Shown piece by piece: positions 1 through 7,919 of a stretch of 64,000 nt of DNA. Position numbers and translations under genes: made by a program. The notes under the pieces were generated by a model. The model searched no databases. It saw only the letters and a list, made by a program, of their open reading frames with translations, and had not been told where the DNA came from. This stretch comes from CAZXFH01 sp964640055 (GTDB taxonomy: Bacteria > Fidelibacterota > UBA2242 > JAFGTP01). How positions within the stretch are numbered: the first letter of the stretch is position 1; each line of letters starts with the position of its first letter. Location of the stretch: positions 19,534 to 83,533 of the forward strand of contig CAZXFH010000011.1 in the NCBI GenBank assembly GCA_964640055.1, in the 5' to 3' direction.

Positions 1-956
1 TCGACAACAGGAATGTTATTTTGTTTAGCAATCTCTTTAATACGCTGTGCAATTTTACGTTTGCCTTTTGCCACGACGGTCGGGGCATCGGATTGTTTCT
101 GCGGTTTATACTTAATGGCAACGGCAATAAATACCGGATTGGTGACTACAACGGTTGCATCCGGGATAGCCGCCATCATCCGTTTGCGGGACAGCTCTTT
201 CTGTACCGACCGAATTCTGGATTTAATTTCCGGGTTACCCTCTTGCTGTTTGTTTTCTTCTTTTACCTCTTGTTTAGTCATCTTCAAACTTTTTTCATAC
301 TGCCACCTTTGATAGGCGAAATCGAACAATGCCAGGATAAATAATACCACTCCGGTTTTCACACCCAATTCCAGAAATACTTTCCCATAGAAGGCCAGCA
401 GTTCAGCCACAGTCACATTATGTAACAACCAGAAATGGTTAGCCAGAAAATGTTTTTTCATGACCGCATAAACAATAAACCCCACTATTATCAATTTGAA
501 GATACCCTTTACCAAATCCACCAGAGAATTGAGCGAAAACAATTTTTTAATTCCCTGCAGAGGATTAATACTGGAAAATTTGGGTTTCAGGGCTTTTTTC
601 ATGAACCGTAACTGAAATTTATCCTGGGCTAGATTGGCAACCACTGCGATCAAAACTATTGCAAGAAAGAAAAAACCAAAAGTTTTGACAAAAAACGTAA
701 TCACAAATATTACATATTCTGGCACCGAGGTAACGGTCATATCGATGCTGGATAGATTCAAATAGATATATTTGACAAAATCGGTAAAGCCGGACATACT
801 GGAAAAGCCCATAAAACTTAGAACCAATACGCCCAGCAGTAAAATTCCAGTAGAACTAACATCCTGACTGCGCGCAACTTTACCTTCATCAACGGCTTTT
901 TGTCGCCGGCGAGCGGTTGGTTTTTCAGTACGTTCTTGAGCGGGCTTCTCAGGCAT
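1..956 (-). CDS. flhB: FlhB, flagellar export switch protein (C-terminus beyond window)
   Basis: Inner-membrane component of the flagellar type III export gate that switches substrate class from hook to filament. The start is the ATG at 954-956, reading MPEKPAQERTEKPTARRRQKA, the basic N-terminus typical of FlhB. About 318 residues are visible and the gene runs off the left edge. Hydrophobic segments follow, then the cytoplasmic domain with PDATVVVTNPVFIAVAIKY and an APTVVAKG-type stretch. The self-cleavage motif, normally NPTH, reads N273-P274-V275-F276 here: the scissile N-P pair is kept, T and H are lost. It lies 5 bp downstream of fliR, last in the fliL-to-flhB run. Identity is secure; cleavage competence is open. 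Confidence 0.95.
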   Translation of the reverse strand, partial: MPEKPAQERTEKPTARRRQKAVDEGKVARSQDVSSTGILLLGVLVLSFMGFSSMSGFTDFVKYIYLNLSSIDMTVTSVPEYVIFVITFFVKTFGFFFLAIVLIAVVANLAQDKFQLRFMKKALKPKFSSINPLQGIKKLFSLNSLVDLVKGIFKLIIVGFIVYAVMKKHFLANHFWLLHNVTVAELLAFYGKVFLELGVKTGVVLFILALFDFAYQRWQYEKSLKMTKQEVKEENKQQEGNPEIKSRIRSVQKELSRKRMMAAIPDATVVVTNPVFIAVAIKYKPQKQSDAPTVVAKGKRKIAQRIKEIAKQNNIPVV

Positions 957-961
957 CCACC

Positions 962-1744
962 TTATCCTTTTAGATTCAGTATTGAGGTGTTCAAATAAGA
1001 AAACATCTCATTATAAAAGGAATCAAAGATCAACTGAAAGATGTTAAGGGAGGTCATCAAAGCAATTAATCCGGTTCCTATTCTTAAGGGGAGAATAATA
1101 AAAAAGACATTCATCTGGGGCATTACACGGACCAGAAAAGCGGTAGCGGTTTGAATCAGCAGCAGTAGAATCATGGTTGGTCCGGCAAATCGAATCGCGA
1201 TCCGAAAAGCTTCCGATCCGGTGGCAACGATATGACGCCCCTGTTCCGCGGGGTAATTGGCCATTCCCAACGGGATTACTTTGAAATTTTCAAAGATTGT
1301 GCGAATGAAAAGATAATGGGTATTGGTAATTAAAAAGTATAGCATGACCACCAGCATTAAAAAAGGACTGATAATATTGCTCTGTTTCTGAGTTGCCGGA
1401 TTAATCGATTTGGCCATGAAAAAGCCCATCTGACGTCCCATAAAGCTACCCGCCATATTAAAACTCTCAAAAATCACCAGCGTGCCAAACCCTATGGTGA
1501 CCCCCACAAATAATTCCATCGCCATCAGACCGGTCAACTTTAATAGTGAATTAATATCCGGAAAACGAATCGAAAGTGAAGGCGCGATTAATAGCGTAAA
1601 AGCAATCGCGATCAAGGCCTTAATTTTATTATTGATCACCGGAGAACTGATAATCGGCAAAGTGATAATCAAACCCGAAATGCGGGCCAGAATTAACATA
1701 TAGCCCGGGAGTAATTGCGGTAGATGGTCAATTATTTCAAACAT
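962..1744 (-). CDS. fliR: FliR, flagellar export gate membrane protein
   Basis: Polytopic membrane protein of the FliPQR export gate. The reading frame opens further upstream (1816) inside fliQ, but I place the start at the ATG at 1742-1744 (MFEIIDHLPQLLPGYM), 2 bp after the fliQ stop, because the upstream 24 residues only overlap fliQ and do not look like FliR. This gives 260 aa, the usual FliR length. Several hydrophobic helices and family-like stretches such as GRQMGFFMAKSINP and RIGTGLIALMTSLNIFQ support the call. Order fliP-fliQ-fliR-flhB is the classic one. Confidence 0.95.
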   Translation of the reverse strand: MFEIIDHLPQLLPGYMLILARISGLIITLPIISSPVINNKIKALIAIAFTLLIAPSLSIRFPDINSLLKLTGLMAMELFVGVTIGFGTLVIFESFNMAGSFMGRQMGFFMAKSINPATQKQSNIISPFLMLVVMLYFLITNTHYLFIRTIFENFKVIPLGMANYPAEQGRHIVATGSEAFRIAIRFAGPTMILLLLIQTATAFLVRVMPQMNVFFIILPLRIGTGLIALMTSLNIFQLIFDSFYNEMFSYLNTSILNLKG

Positions 1745-1746
1745 AT

Positions 1747-2016
1747 TTAGGGAGCCATTTGAGGAATTTGTCTGAAAATTTCTTGCGTAAAGTTTAAAAT
1801 AACATCTAAAAACCAAGGCATTAAAAGAATGGCCACCAGCGCTACAGCCACCATTTTGGGAATAAGCGTCAGGGTCATCTCCCGGATAGAAGTCACAGTT
1901 TGAAACAGGGAAACAACAATCCCCGTAATCAGTCCGGCACCCAATAAGGGGCCCAGAATAAAAATAGCCGTTCTCAAGGTTTCCTTGGCGATAAAAATTA
2001 AATAATCAACTGTCAT
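1747..2016 (-). CDS. fliQ: FliQ, flagellar export gate membrane protein
   Basis: Small two-helix subunit of the FliPQR export gate, 89 aa, the normal size. The protein shows two hydrophobic hairpin helices around the conserved stretch GLITGIVVSLFQTVTSIREMTLTLIPK, which is diagnostic of FliQ. It begins 2 bp after the fliP stop and ends 2 bp before the fliR start, so the three gate genes are probably translationally coupled. Confidence 0.96.
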   Translation of the reverse strand: MTVDYLIFIAKETLRTAIFILGPLLGAGLITGIVVSLFQTVTSIREMTLTLIPKMVAVALVAILLMPWFLDVILNFTQEIFRQIPQMAP

Positions 2017-2018
2017 GG

Positions 2019-2771
2019 CTAAATAAATCCTTTAACTAATGATTCAACCGTTAAATGCCACCCATCTACCAATACAAACAATAATATTTTTAGGGGCATT
2101 GAAATTAGCATGGGAGGCAGCATAAACATTCCCATGGATAAAAGCACACTGGCAACCGTGGCATCGATTAATAGCATAGGCAAATATAGCAGGAACCCGA
2201 TCTGAAATGCCGTTTTGATTTCGCTGATCATAAAAGCGGGAATTACAGTCGCCAAGGAAAGTTCCTGGGGCGTATTGGGACGGGATTCATCTCTTAAATC
2301 CAGAAAAAGTGCCAAGTCACTTTCTCTTGTTTGGTTCAGCATGAACTTTTTAACCGGTTTTTGCATCCCCTGAAGAGCCTCACTCTGGGTGATCTCCTCA
2401 CTTAAATACGGCTGGATCGCTTGGTCATTGACTTCATTAATGACCGGCTTCATGATGAAAAAAGTGATAAATAAAGCCAACCCCACTAATATTTGATTGG
2501 AGGGAACAGTTTGTGTGGCCAGCGCTGTACGTAAAAAGTGGAATACGATAATCAGCCGGGTAAAACTGGTCATCATAATCAATATGGAAGGGGCTAAAGA
2601 CAGTACCGTGAGTAACAAAACAATCTTCATACTCAGCACAAAATCATCGGGATTATCAGCCTCTTCCAGCCCCAAGGTGACTTTCGGGAGTGGCGACTGT
2701 GCGTGCAGGAAGAGGGGTAATCCTATTATCAGAATTAACAGCAGTATTTTTACTTTTTTGCTATTTAGCAA
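2019..2771 (-). CDS. fliP: FliP, flagellar export gate protein
   Basis: Core pentameric subunit of the export gate, 250 aa. An N-terminal signal-like segment (MLNSKKVKILLLILIIGLPLFLHAQ) precedes the first conserved block, SLAPSILIMMTSFTRLIIVFHFLR, followed by the TQTVPSNQILVGLALFITFF block and the C-terminal MLPPMLISMPLKILLFVLVDGW block, all typical of FliP. The cleavable-looking leader is a known FliP feature. fliO lies 15 bp upstream. Confidence 0.97.
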   Translation of the reverse strand: MLNSKKVKILLLILIIGLPLFLHAQSPLPKVTLGLEEADNPDDFVLSMKIVLLLTVLSLAPSILIMMTSFTRLIIVFHFLRTALATQTVPSNQILVGLALFITFFIMKPVINEVNDQAIQPYLSEEITQSEALQGMQKPVKKFMLNQTRESDLALFLDLRDESRPNTPQELSLATVIPAFMISEIKTAFQIGFLLYLPMLLIDATVASVLLSMGMFMLPPMLISMPLKILLFVLVDGWHLTVESLVKGFI

Positions 2772-2786
2772 GGAAAACTTGATATT

Positions 2787-3380
2787 TTAACCTTTATTAA
2801 ATTTTATGCGTTTCAGGACTTTGGAAAACTTATCTGAATCATCCGGGTTGGCTGGCTGTTCGTGCTGCAGCGCTTCTTTTTCCGCTGCACTAATTTCAAA
2901 TTCCTTGATCAGGTTAATGGCATGATCAGTTACGCCCAGTAATAATTTCCGATCTTCGATGCGTACCATCATCAGATAATGCTTTTGTCCAAAATATCTT
3001 TTCCCGATAATGTCCATGTCCAATCCGAAAGTCTTGGCAGAATGAAATTTCTTTTTAAATAAAATCAGGCCAATGGTAATTACCAGAATAAACAACACAC
3101 TAATCATAATGGTCCTGGTAATGCTGCTGCTATAATCCTTTTCTAGACCCCCATTTTTCCCCTTTTGATCGAAATCCCTATTCAGTGCAGCCTGCGAGCT
3201 GTCGGTCACGGCAGAGTCCTTCCCGATCCTTTGAACTGTATCTTGCGTTGCGGAGTTTTGAACATTATCCCCTGTTTTGGACAGTGTCATCAAAACCCCA
3301 ATAACAGCAACAAAGGTAAAAAGTATTGCCACGAAATAGGATTTAATGCGTTGCGACTTATCGTTTTCTTTTACTTGCAT
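2787..3380 (-). CDS. fliO: FliO-like flagellar biosynthesis protein
   Basis: FliO assists assembly of the FliP ring. The 197-aa protein has an N-terminal membrane segment (about residues 15-33), a polar, poorly conserved periplasmic stretch (about 35-85), a second membrane helix (TIMISVLFILVITIGLILF) and a short cytoplasmic domain with the FliO-like pattern YLMMVRIEDRKLLLGVTDHAINLI. It is longer than many FliO proteins because of the extra N-terminal helix and linker. Position between fliN and fliP is the standard one. The call rests on position plus the C-terminal pattern. Confidence 0.88.
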   Translation of the reverse strand: MQVKENDKSQRIKSYFVAILFTFVAVIGVLMTLSKTGDNVQNSATQDTVQRIGKDSAVTDSSQAALNRDFDQKGKNGGLEKDYSSSITRTIMISVLFILVITIGLILFKKKFHSAKTFGLDMDIIGKRYFGQKHYLMMVRIEDRKLLLGVTDHAINLIKEFEISAAEKEALQHEQPANPDDSDKFSKVLKRIKFNKG

Positions 3381-4289
3381 CTATTTTAAACTTTTTATCC
3401 GTTCTCTGGGCTCAACCAAATGGGTGATTCTGATCCCAAATTGTTCATCCACAACCACCACTTCGCCCTCAGCTAATTTTCTACCGTTTAAATATATATC
3501 CAAGGGTTCACCGGCGGTCTTCTCCAGTTCGATAATTGACCCCCTTCCCAGCTTTAATACATCTTTGATTGGGATAGATTTACGGCCCAGTTCAACTACG
3601 GCTTCCAGTTGCACATCCAATAGCATGTCCAGGTTGCGTGACCCACCATTCCCCTCTTCTGATGAATCAAAAGGTTGGAATTCAGCTGGATTCACATCCA
3701 CTTTTTCTGCCTCCGTCTTGGAAGCCTGAGCCTTTTCTGTGGCTTCACTATCTGTGCTTTCATCAAACTCCGCATAAAAATAATGCATGATTTTGTGCTG
3801 TTTTTCCCCCATACTCAGCTCATACTGGGCGCCGAGACCATCTGATACAGCGGCATCATCGGGCATATCAGCGATATCTTCCACCCGGGAAACTTCCAGG
3901 GACTCAAATTTAACCCCTTCTGTATCCTCTTCCAGAAAGGACTCCAGCTGTCCAAACACCTGCTTGATACCTTCCTGAATTCCTTCCAAATGCTCATCAG
4001 CAATATTCTCGGCGGGATCGTCACCGACCATACTTGCATAGAAATCCAGAACCAGCTCCTGCGGTAGTGACAGCCAATGAGTCCATTTATTCTGACCCTG
4101 ACACACAAATTGAAAAAAGACACGCGGTAATTTTTCTTTTTCCAAAAGCGTGCTCACATCGGTATCATCTTGTAGTTGATGCTTCAATTCGATTGTTTGA
4201 CCGCATAGTTGATTAAGTGCTTCGCTGATCGGTTTTAGAAGAGATTTATAGGTATTAGCAAATTGGGATTTCATTTTTTCAATACTCAT
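3381..4289 (-). CDS. fliN: FliN/FliY, C-ring switch protein with long N-terminal extension
   Basis: Component of the flagellar switch (C-ring). The C-terminal 80 residues form the SpoA/FliN domain: LDVQLEAVVELGRKSIPIKDVLKLGRGSIIELEK, then PLDIYLNGRKLAEGEVVVVDEQFGIRI. Classic FliN is 80-140 aa; this is 302 aa. The extra 200 N-terminal residues include an acidic stretch and a polar linker before the SpoA domain, a layout like FliY of Gram-positives, although I see no clear CheC active-site motif. It overlaps the 3' end of fliM by 11 bp. Confidence 0.92.
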   Translation of the reverse strand: MSIEKMKSQFANTYKSLLKPISEALNQLCGQTIELKHQLQDDTDVSTLLEKEKLPRVFFQFVCQGQNKWTHWLSLPQELVLDFYASMVGDDPAENIADEHLEGIQEGIKQVFGQLESFLEEDTEGVKFESLEVSRVEDIADMPDDAAVSDGLGAQYELSMGEKQHKIMHYFYAEFDESTDSEATEKAQASKTEAEKVDVNPAEFQPFDSSEEGNGGSRNLDMLLDVQLEAVVELGRKSIPIKDVLKLGRGSIIELEKTAGEPLDIYLNGRKLAEGEVVVVDEQFGIRITHLVEPRERIKSLK

Positions 4290-5274
4290 TGTTTTCTCCT
4301 CCCACTAAATCATTTATCTTAATGGCATAATTTTTACTTTTCTCGCCAATGTTGGCCTGAAAGATTGTTTTATTTTGGGCTGTGACCGGAATACTATCGT
4401 TCAGGTGAGTTCCCAGCGGTAGCACGTCATTGACTTTTAAATCAATAAATTCTTTTATGGACATCTTGCATTTGCCCAATATTGCCCGGAGATCAACAGT
4501 GGTTTCCTCCAGATTTTCTTCCAACAATTTCTTTTGTGCCTGTGTTAAATCCTGGCTGCCAAACATAATTTTATTTTGAATTTCCGGATTTGATAGAATA
4601 TTAGAGATCCATACATAAGGATAGCATATATTCATCATGGTGGTATTGTCTCTGAATTTGACTTCGATCGAAACCACAATTACCGGTTCTGAAGCGGAGG
4701 CAATCTGCACAAATTCTGCATTATGTTCAAAGCGATTAAAACGACAATTAAACTTTCTGACCACACTCCAATTATTGGATATTTCCGCCGCCATTTTATC
4801 GACCACCCGCTTCATGATCTTACGTTCTATAGTGGAGACATAATGACTACTAGCAGCATAGGTTCCCTGTCCCCCGAACAACCGCTCAATGGTAAGGGCA
4901 ATAAATTGGGGACTGATTTCAAGAATAAACCGCGAATAGGGATTATCAAATTCACCCACATAAAGTGCACCCGGCGACGAGATTGACATCACAAACTCTG
5001 AATACATGATCTGATCAATACCGATTAAATTCATTTCAACGATCATTTTAAGCTGCGCGGAAAGGAAAACGGCGATTTTACTTACTAGGGCCTCATGGAT
5101 ATTATTTAGCAGACGCAGCTGCTCCTTGGATATCAGATGCGGCCGTTTAAAATCATACAGGGTAACTTTCTTTTTCTTATAAAAAGACTCAGAATCAATT
5201 TTATCAGCATCTTTACCTTCACCAACACTGCTCAATAAGGCATCTATTTCTTCCTGAGACAGTACTTTACTCAT
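4279..5274 (-). CDS. fliM: FliM, C-ring switch protein
   Basis: Switch protein that binds phosphorylated CheY and sets rotor direction. 331 aa. The N-terminus, MSKVLSQEEIDALLSSVGEG, is the canonical CheY-binding peptide. It is followed by the CheC-like middle domain (PGALYVGEFDNPYSRFILEI region) and a C-terminal SpoA domain (CKMSIKEFIDLKVNDVLPLG). It starts 14 bp after fliL and overlaps fliN. The CheY-binding peptide resembles the C-terminal tail of the CheZ-like protein at 26388-27011. Confidence 0.97.
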   Translation of the reverse strand: MSKVLSQEEIDALLSSVGEGKDADKIDSESFYKKKKVTLYDFKRPHLISKEQLRLLNNIHEALVSKIAVFLSAQLKMIVEMNLIGIDQIMYSEFVMSISSPGALYVGEFDNPYSRFILEISPQFIALTIERLFGGQGTYAASSHYVSTIERKIMKRVVDKMAAEISNNWSVVRKFNCRFNRFEHNAEFVQIASASEPVIVVSIEVKFRDNTTMMNICYPYVWISNILSNPEIQNKIMFGSQDLTQAQKKLLEENLEETTVDLRAILGKCKMSIKEFIDLKVNDVLPLGTHLNDSIPVTAQNKTIFQANIGEKSKNYAIKINDLVGGENNEY

Positions 5275-5288
5275 TTAACTCTCGCTTT

Positions 5289-5846
5289 TTATTGAACCAC
5301 TAATTTTAAATAATAAAGACTATCGATTTTTCCGCTGAACAGACGGGCATTAATGCGCTTCATCAGTATTTGGGCTGAAGAGTCCTGAAAGCTGGGTTTT
5401 AAAAAATCATTGGTGGACTTCTCCCTGAAATACCGAATTAGCATATCCCGTATCTGGGGCTCCCGTTTTTCAAGTTCCTCTAATAGATCTTCTGAATCAG
5501 CTTCCAAAGCCAAGGCTGCCATCACAAATCTTAGACCATAGGACCCAAAAGGATTTACGGTTAATTCTTCAATTTTATATATAGGTCCGATTTCCTGCTC
5601 TTTCAACTTTTCTTTCTCAATATCAGACACTTCTTTTTTCTCTTTATATTCCTGATATTGCGGCCAGAGTACGTGTTTTGATAATAAAATAGCACCTACA
5701 GTGGCCGCAATAATAAACAAGATCAGTAAGATCCATTTAATGTTTTCGATCAACATCGATGGTTTTGATTTTTTATCAGTAGGCTTAGCTGCTTCTTTTG
5801 AAGGCTTTTTGGATTTATCGCTTTTATCAGGTTCCTTTTTTGCCAT
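5289..5846 (-). CDS. fliL: FliL, flagellar stator-associated membrane protein
   Basis: 185 aa. A lysine-rich cytoplasmic N-terminus (residues 1-30) precedes one membrane helix (WILLILFIIAATVGAILL) and a periplasmic domain with FliL-type blocks: YKIEELTVNPFGSYGLRFVMAALALE and LLEELEKREPQIRDMLIRYFREKS. FliL forms rings around the stator and supports torque. It is the first gene of the fliL-flhB run. A 412-bp intergenic region upstream contains a sigma54-like promoter and a palindrome, described separately. Confidence 0.95.
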   Translation of the reverse strand: MAKKEPDKSDKSKKPSKEAAKPTDKKSKPSMLIENIKWILLILFIIAATVGAILLSKHVLWPQYQEYKEKKEVSDIEKEKLKEQEIGPIYKIEELTVNPFGSYGLRFVMAALALEADSEDLLEELEKREPQIRDMLIRYFREKSTNDFLKPSFQDSSAQILMKRINARLFSGKIDSLYYLKLVVQ

Positions 5847-5917
5847 TATTCATCTCTAAATATTAGGAACATATTTACTACTCTGAGGCACTTCTCTAAG
5901 CATTCCTTTTTTTTAAA

Positions 5918-5933
5918 TTCAAAATTTATGCCA
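5918..5933 (-). promoter_or_regulatory. Sigma54-like promoter upstream of fliL
   Basis: Reads TGGCATAAATTTTGAA on the minus strand. This fits TGGCAY-N5-TTG of the -24/-12 class; the -12 part is TTGA instead of TTGC. It lies 72 bp upstream of the fliL start codon. The same TGGCAT-N5-TTGA form occurs before flgB and fliK. Confidence 0.6.
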
Positions 5934-6152
5934 CCCAGTCAGATATAAATCATATCCCCAGGGAATTAATTGCAGTAGGTTATTTTTAACCCGTTTAAAA
6001 TAAGAATTAAGCATTAATCCTGGACGATAAAATCTCAAAATTACAATTCTTGCATCTCACATTACATGGTATAATGGTGATCACTAAATTTGCCTTACGG
6101 ATAATATCCGGCTCCCATAACACGGTTGAGAGGACCCTGAAAGACAAATAGG

Positions 6153-6165
6153 GGAAATTATTTCC
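6153..6165. promoter_or_regulatory. Palindromic candidate enhancer site (fliL)
   Basis: Perfect 13-bp palindrome GGAAATTATTTCC, identical to the copy upstream of flgB and differing at one central base from that upstream of fliK. Its centre is about 250 bp upstream of the start site predicted from the adjacent sigma54-like element. It is a candidate binding site for the activator encoded at 21149-22516. Confidence 0.55.
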
Positions 6166-6258
6166 TGGTCACTTTATCTTTTTCCTAGTCCCGGGGTTAT
6201 GTAATGGTAGCAAAACCTGAGAGGTTAAAGCTGTATCTCGAATTCTATTGTAGAATAA

Positions 6259-6960
6259 TTACCAATTAAATAAAAATTCAACGCGCCTGTTTTTCTGGCG
6301 ATTATGGGGAGAATCATTCGGAACCATGGGATGATACTGAGAATAGCCGGCAGCGATTAGTTTATCAGGGGATACTCCCGCGGAATCCATTAAAAATTTG
6401 ACCACGGTCAAGGCACGGGAGACGGAAAGCTCCCAATTTGAAGGGTATTTTGGTGTATTAATCGGCAGATTATCGGTGTGTCCGCCAACAATTACATCTT
6501 CAGTTTCATGATCTTCGATTGTCTCTCCGACCAGTTTTAAGATGGGAAAAGCGCTTTGTCTCAGTGTGGCCTTTCCCAGATCAAATAAAACACGGCTACC
6601 CATACGGATCAGCATGCCACCCTCAGTGAACTTAACCGTGATATCATCCTGGTATCCTAAAGCCTTGGCTAATTCGCGCAACTCATTTATTTTCTCATTG
6701 AGTTGCATACGTGCGATTATGTCACTATCTGATACCCGGGGTCTATTGGTTTGTGCGACCTTGCTCATGCGCGGCATCACACCCAGGGCCCCCTGAAGGG
6801 CACGCATGCTAAGGGAAAATTTCACCTTATCAATATTAGAAAAGGATATAAGCAAAACAAAAAAACAGAGTAGCAGAGTCATCATGTCGCCGTAGGTCGT
6901 CATCCAGGCCGGTGATGACGGTTCACCTAAATCATCTTTCTTTTTTTTCTTTTTAGACAT
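6259..6960 (-). CDS. motB: MotB-type stator protein (OmpA domain)
   Basis: Stator subunit anchoring the motor to peptidoglycan. 233 aa. A lysine-rich cytoplasmic start (MSKKKKKKDD) leads to the signature PAWMTTYGDMMTLLLCFFVLL, in which the Asp of YGD is the ion-channel residue. The periplasmic C-terminal half is an OmpA/MotB domain with VGGHTDNLPIN and NWELSVSRALTVVKFL, ending with NRRVEFLF. It starts 8 bp after motA. Whether H+ or Na+ is used cannot be told from sequence alone. Confidence 0.95.
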   Translation of the reverse strand: MSKKKKKKDDLGEPSSPAWMTTYGDMMTLLLCFFVLLISFSNIDKVKFSLSMRALQGALGVMPRMSKVAQTNRPRVSDSDIIARMQLNEKINELRELAKALGYQDDITVKFTEGGMLIRMGSRVLFDLGKATLRQSAFPILKLVGETIEDHETEDVIVGGHTDNLPINTPKYPSNWELSVSRALTVVKFLMDSAGVSPDKLIAAGYSQYHPMVPNDSPHNRQKNRRVEFLFNW

Positions 6961-6968
6961 GAATTATT

Positions 6969-7748
6969 TTATAACTCGCTTTCCTTTTCATGGTATTGTC
7001 TGCGTAATTTCGGGGGTAAAAAGTTAAGTAATTTACGGCTGATACTACGGGGATGTTCGCCGGACTGGATCGCAAGGACACCTTCAACAATCATCTCCTT
7101 TATTACAATTTCTTCATCCGACCTAATTTTCAGTTTCCCGGAAATCGGTAAAAAGAGCAAATTGGCAAATAAAGCCCCATAAAAGGTGGTGATCAAGGCG
7201 GTAGCCATACCGCCGCCGATGGACTGCGGATCATCCAATCCTTTCAACATAATGATCAAACCGATCAGAGTACCGATCATACCAAAAGCAGGCGAGTAAT
7301 TACCCAGGGACATAAATATTTTTTGCCCCTTCTTATGCCGCTCCATAACATAATTTACTTCCGATTCCATTACGTCCCGCAAGGTTTCCGGATCAGTACC
7401 ATCCACTGCCATTTCCAGACCTTCGCGCATAAAGTCATCATCAATTTTGGATAAAGAGCGATCAATCGCCAGGATGCCCTCTTTCCGGGCTTTAATGGAT
7501 AATTTTTCAAAAGTTTTAATTATCTCTAAAACGGGACTGGCATTATTGGTAAAGGCCTTTTTAACAACACGCAACACACCAATGACTTCTTTAATGGTGA
7601 AATTCACAAATAAGGCGGCGAAGGTTCCCCCAATCACAATCATTAATGAGCCAATATCCACAAAAGTATTCAATGAACCACGGCCCAATATAGCCATTGA
7701 GACCAATCCGACCCCGGACACAATTCCTAATATGGTTGCAATATCCAT
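6969..7748 (-). CDS. motA: MotA-type stator protein
   Basis: Inner-membrane stator subunit forming the ion channel with MotB. 259 aa, four hydrophobic segments, with the MotA/TolQ/ExbB core SLGNYSPAFGMIGTLIGLIIML and a GGGMATALITTFYGALFANL block. The cytoplasmic loop between helices 2 and 3 carries the charged residues that touch FliG. It is followed by motB. Upstream is a 171-bp gap with a strong inverted repeat separating it from flgE. Confidence 0.95.
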   Translation of the reverse strand: MDIATILGIVSGVGLVSMAILGRGSLNTFVDIGSLMIVIGGTFAALFVNFTIKEVIGVLRVVKKAFTNNASPVLEIIKTFEKLSIKARKEGILAIDRSLSKIDDDFMREGLEMAVDGTDPETLRDVMESEVNYVMERHKKGQKIFMSLGNYSPAFGMIGTLIGLIIMLKGLDDPQSIGGGMATALITTFYGALFANLLFLPISGKLKIRSDEEIVIKEMIVEGVLAIQSGEHPRSISRKLLNFLPPKLRRQYHEKESEL

Positions 7749-7810
7749 GTTGATGGTAACTTTCTACTTTTTTGAATTCATCCTTTAAATTTTGTAAATG
7801 ATGATCTTTT

Positions 7811-7859
7811 CCCCGGGGTAAGGGAATTCCCGGTTTGGGAATTCCCTCTGTACCGGGGG
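7811..7859. repeat. Imperfect inverted repeat between flgE and motA
   Basis: An 11-bp perfect stem (7821-7831 with 7837-7847, AGGGAATTCCC) with a 5-base loop is extended outward by a bulged GGTA/TACC and CCCC/GGGG stem. No U-run follows on the minus strand, so it is not a classic intrinsic terminator for flgE. It could act as an RNA processing or stabilising hairpin that sets stator versus hook protein levels. Confidence 0.5.
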
Positions 7860-7919
7860 TTAAGAACTGTTTTCATCCATAGGTAATCTACATTATTGAA
7901 TTAGCACTCCGGTTATTTA

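Larger units (their letters stand above)
5847..6258. other. Intergenic regulatory region before fliL
   Basis: 412 bp without a convincing gene, between motB and fliL on the minus strand. It holds a promoter-like element at 5918-5933 and a 13-bp palindrome at 6153-6165. The size and contents suggest that fliL starts its own transcription unit. I see no clear intrinsic terminator after motB. Confidence 0.6.

Noticed and set aside
13..344. Two plus-strand frames of about 100 codons at the left edge
   Set aside because: They are antisense to flhB, whose minus-strand frame gives a full FlhB-like protein.
1747..1816. Upstream start for fliR at 1816
   Set aside because: It would overlap fliQ by 70 bases and add residues unlike FliR; the ATG at 1744 gives the standard N-terminus.
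7811..7859. Hairpin as intrinsic terminator for flgE
   Set aside because: The bases after it on the minus strand are AAAAG, not a T-run.
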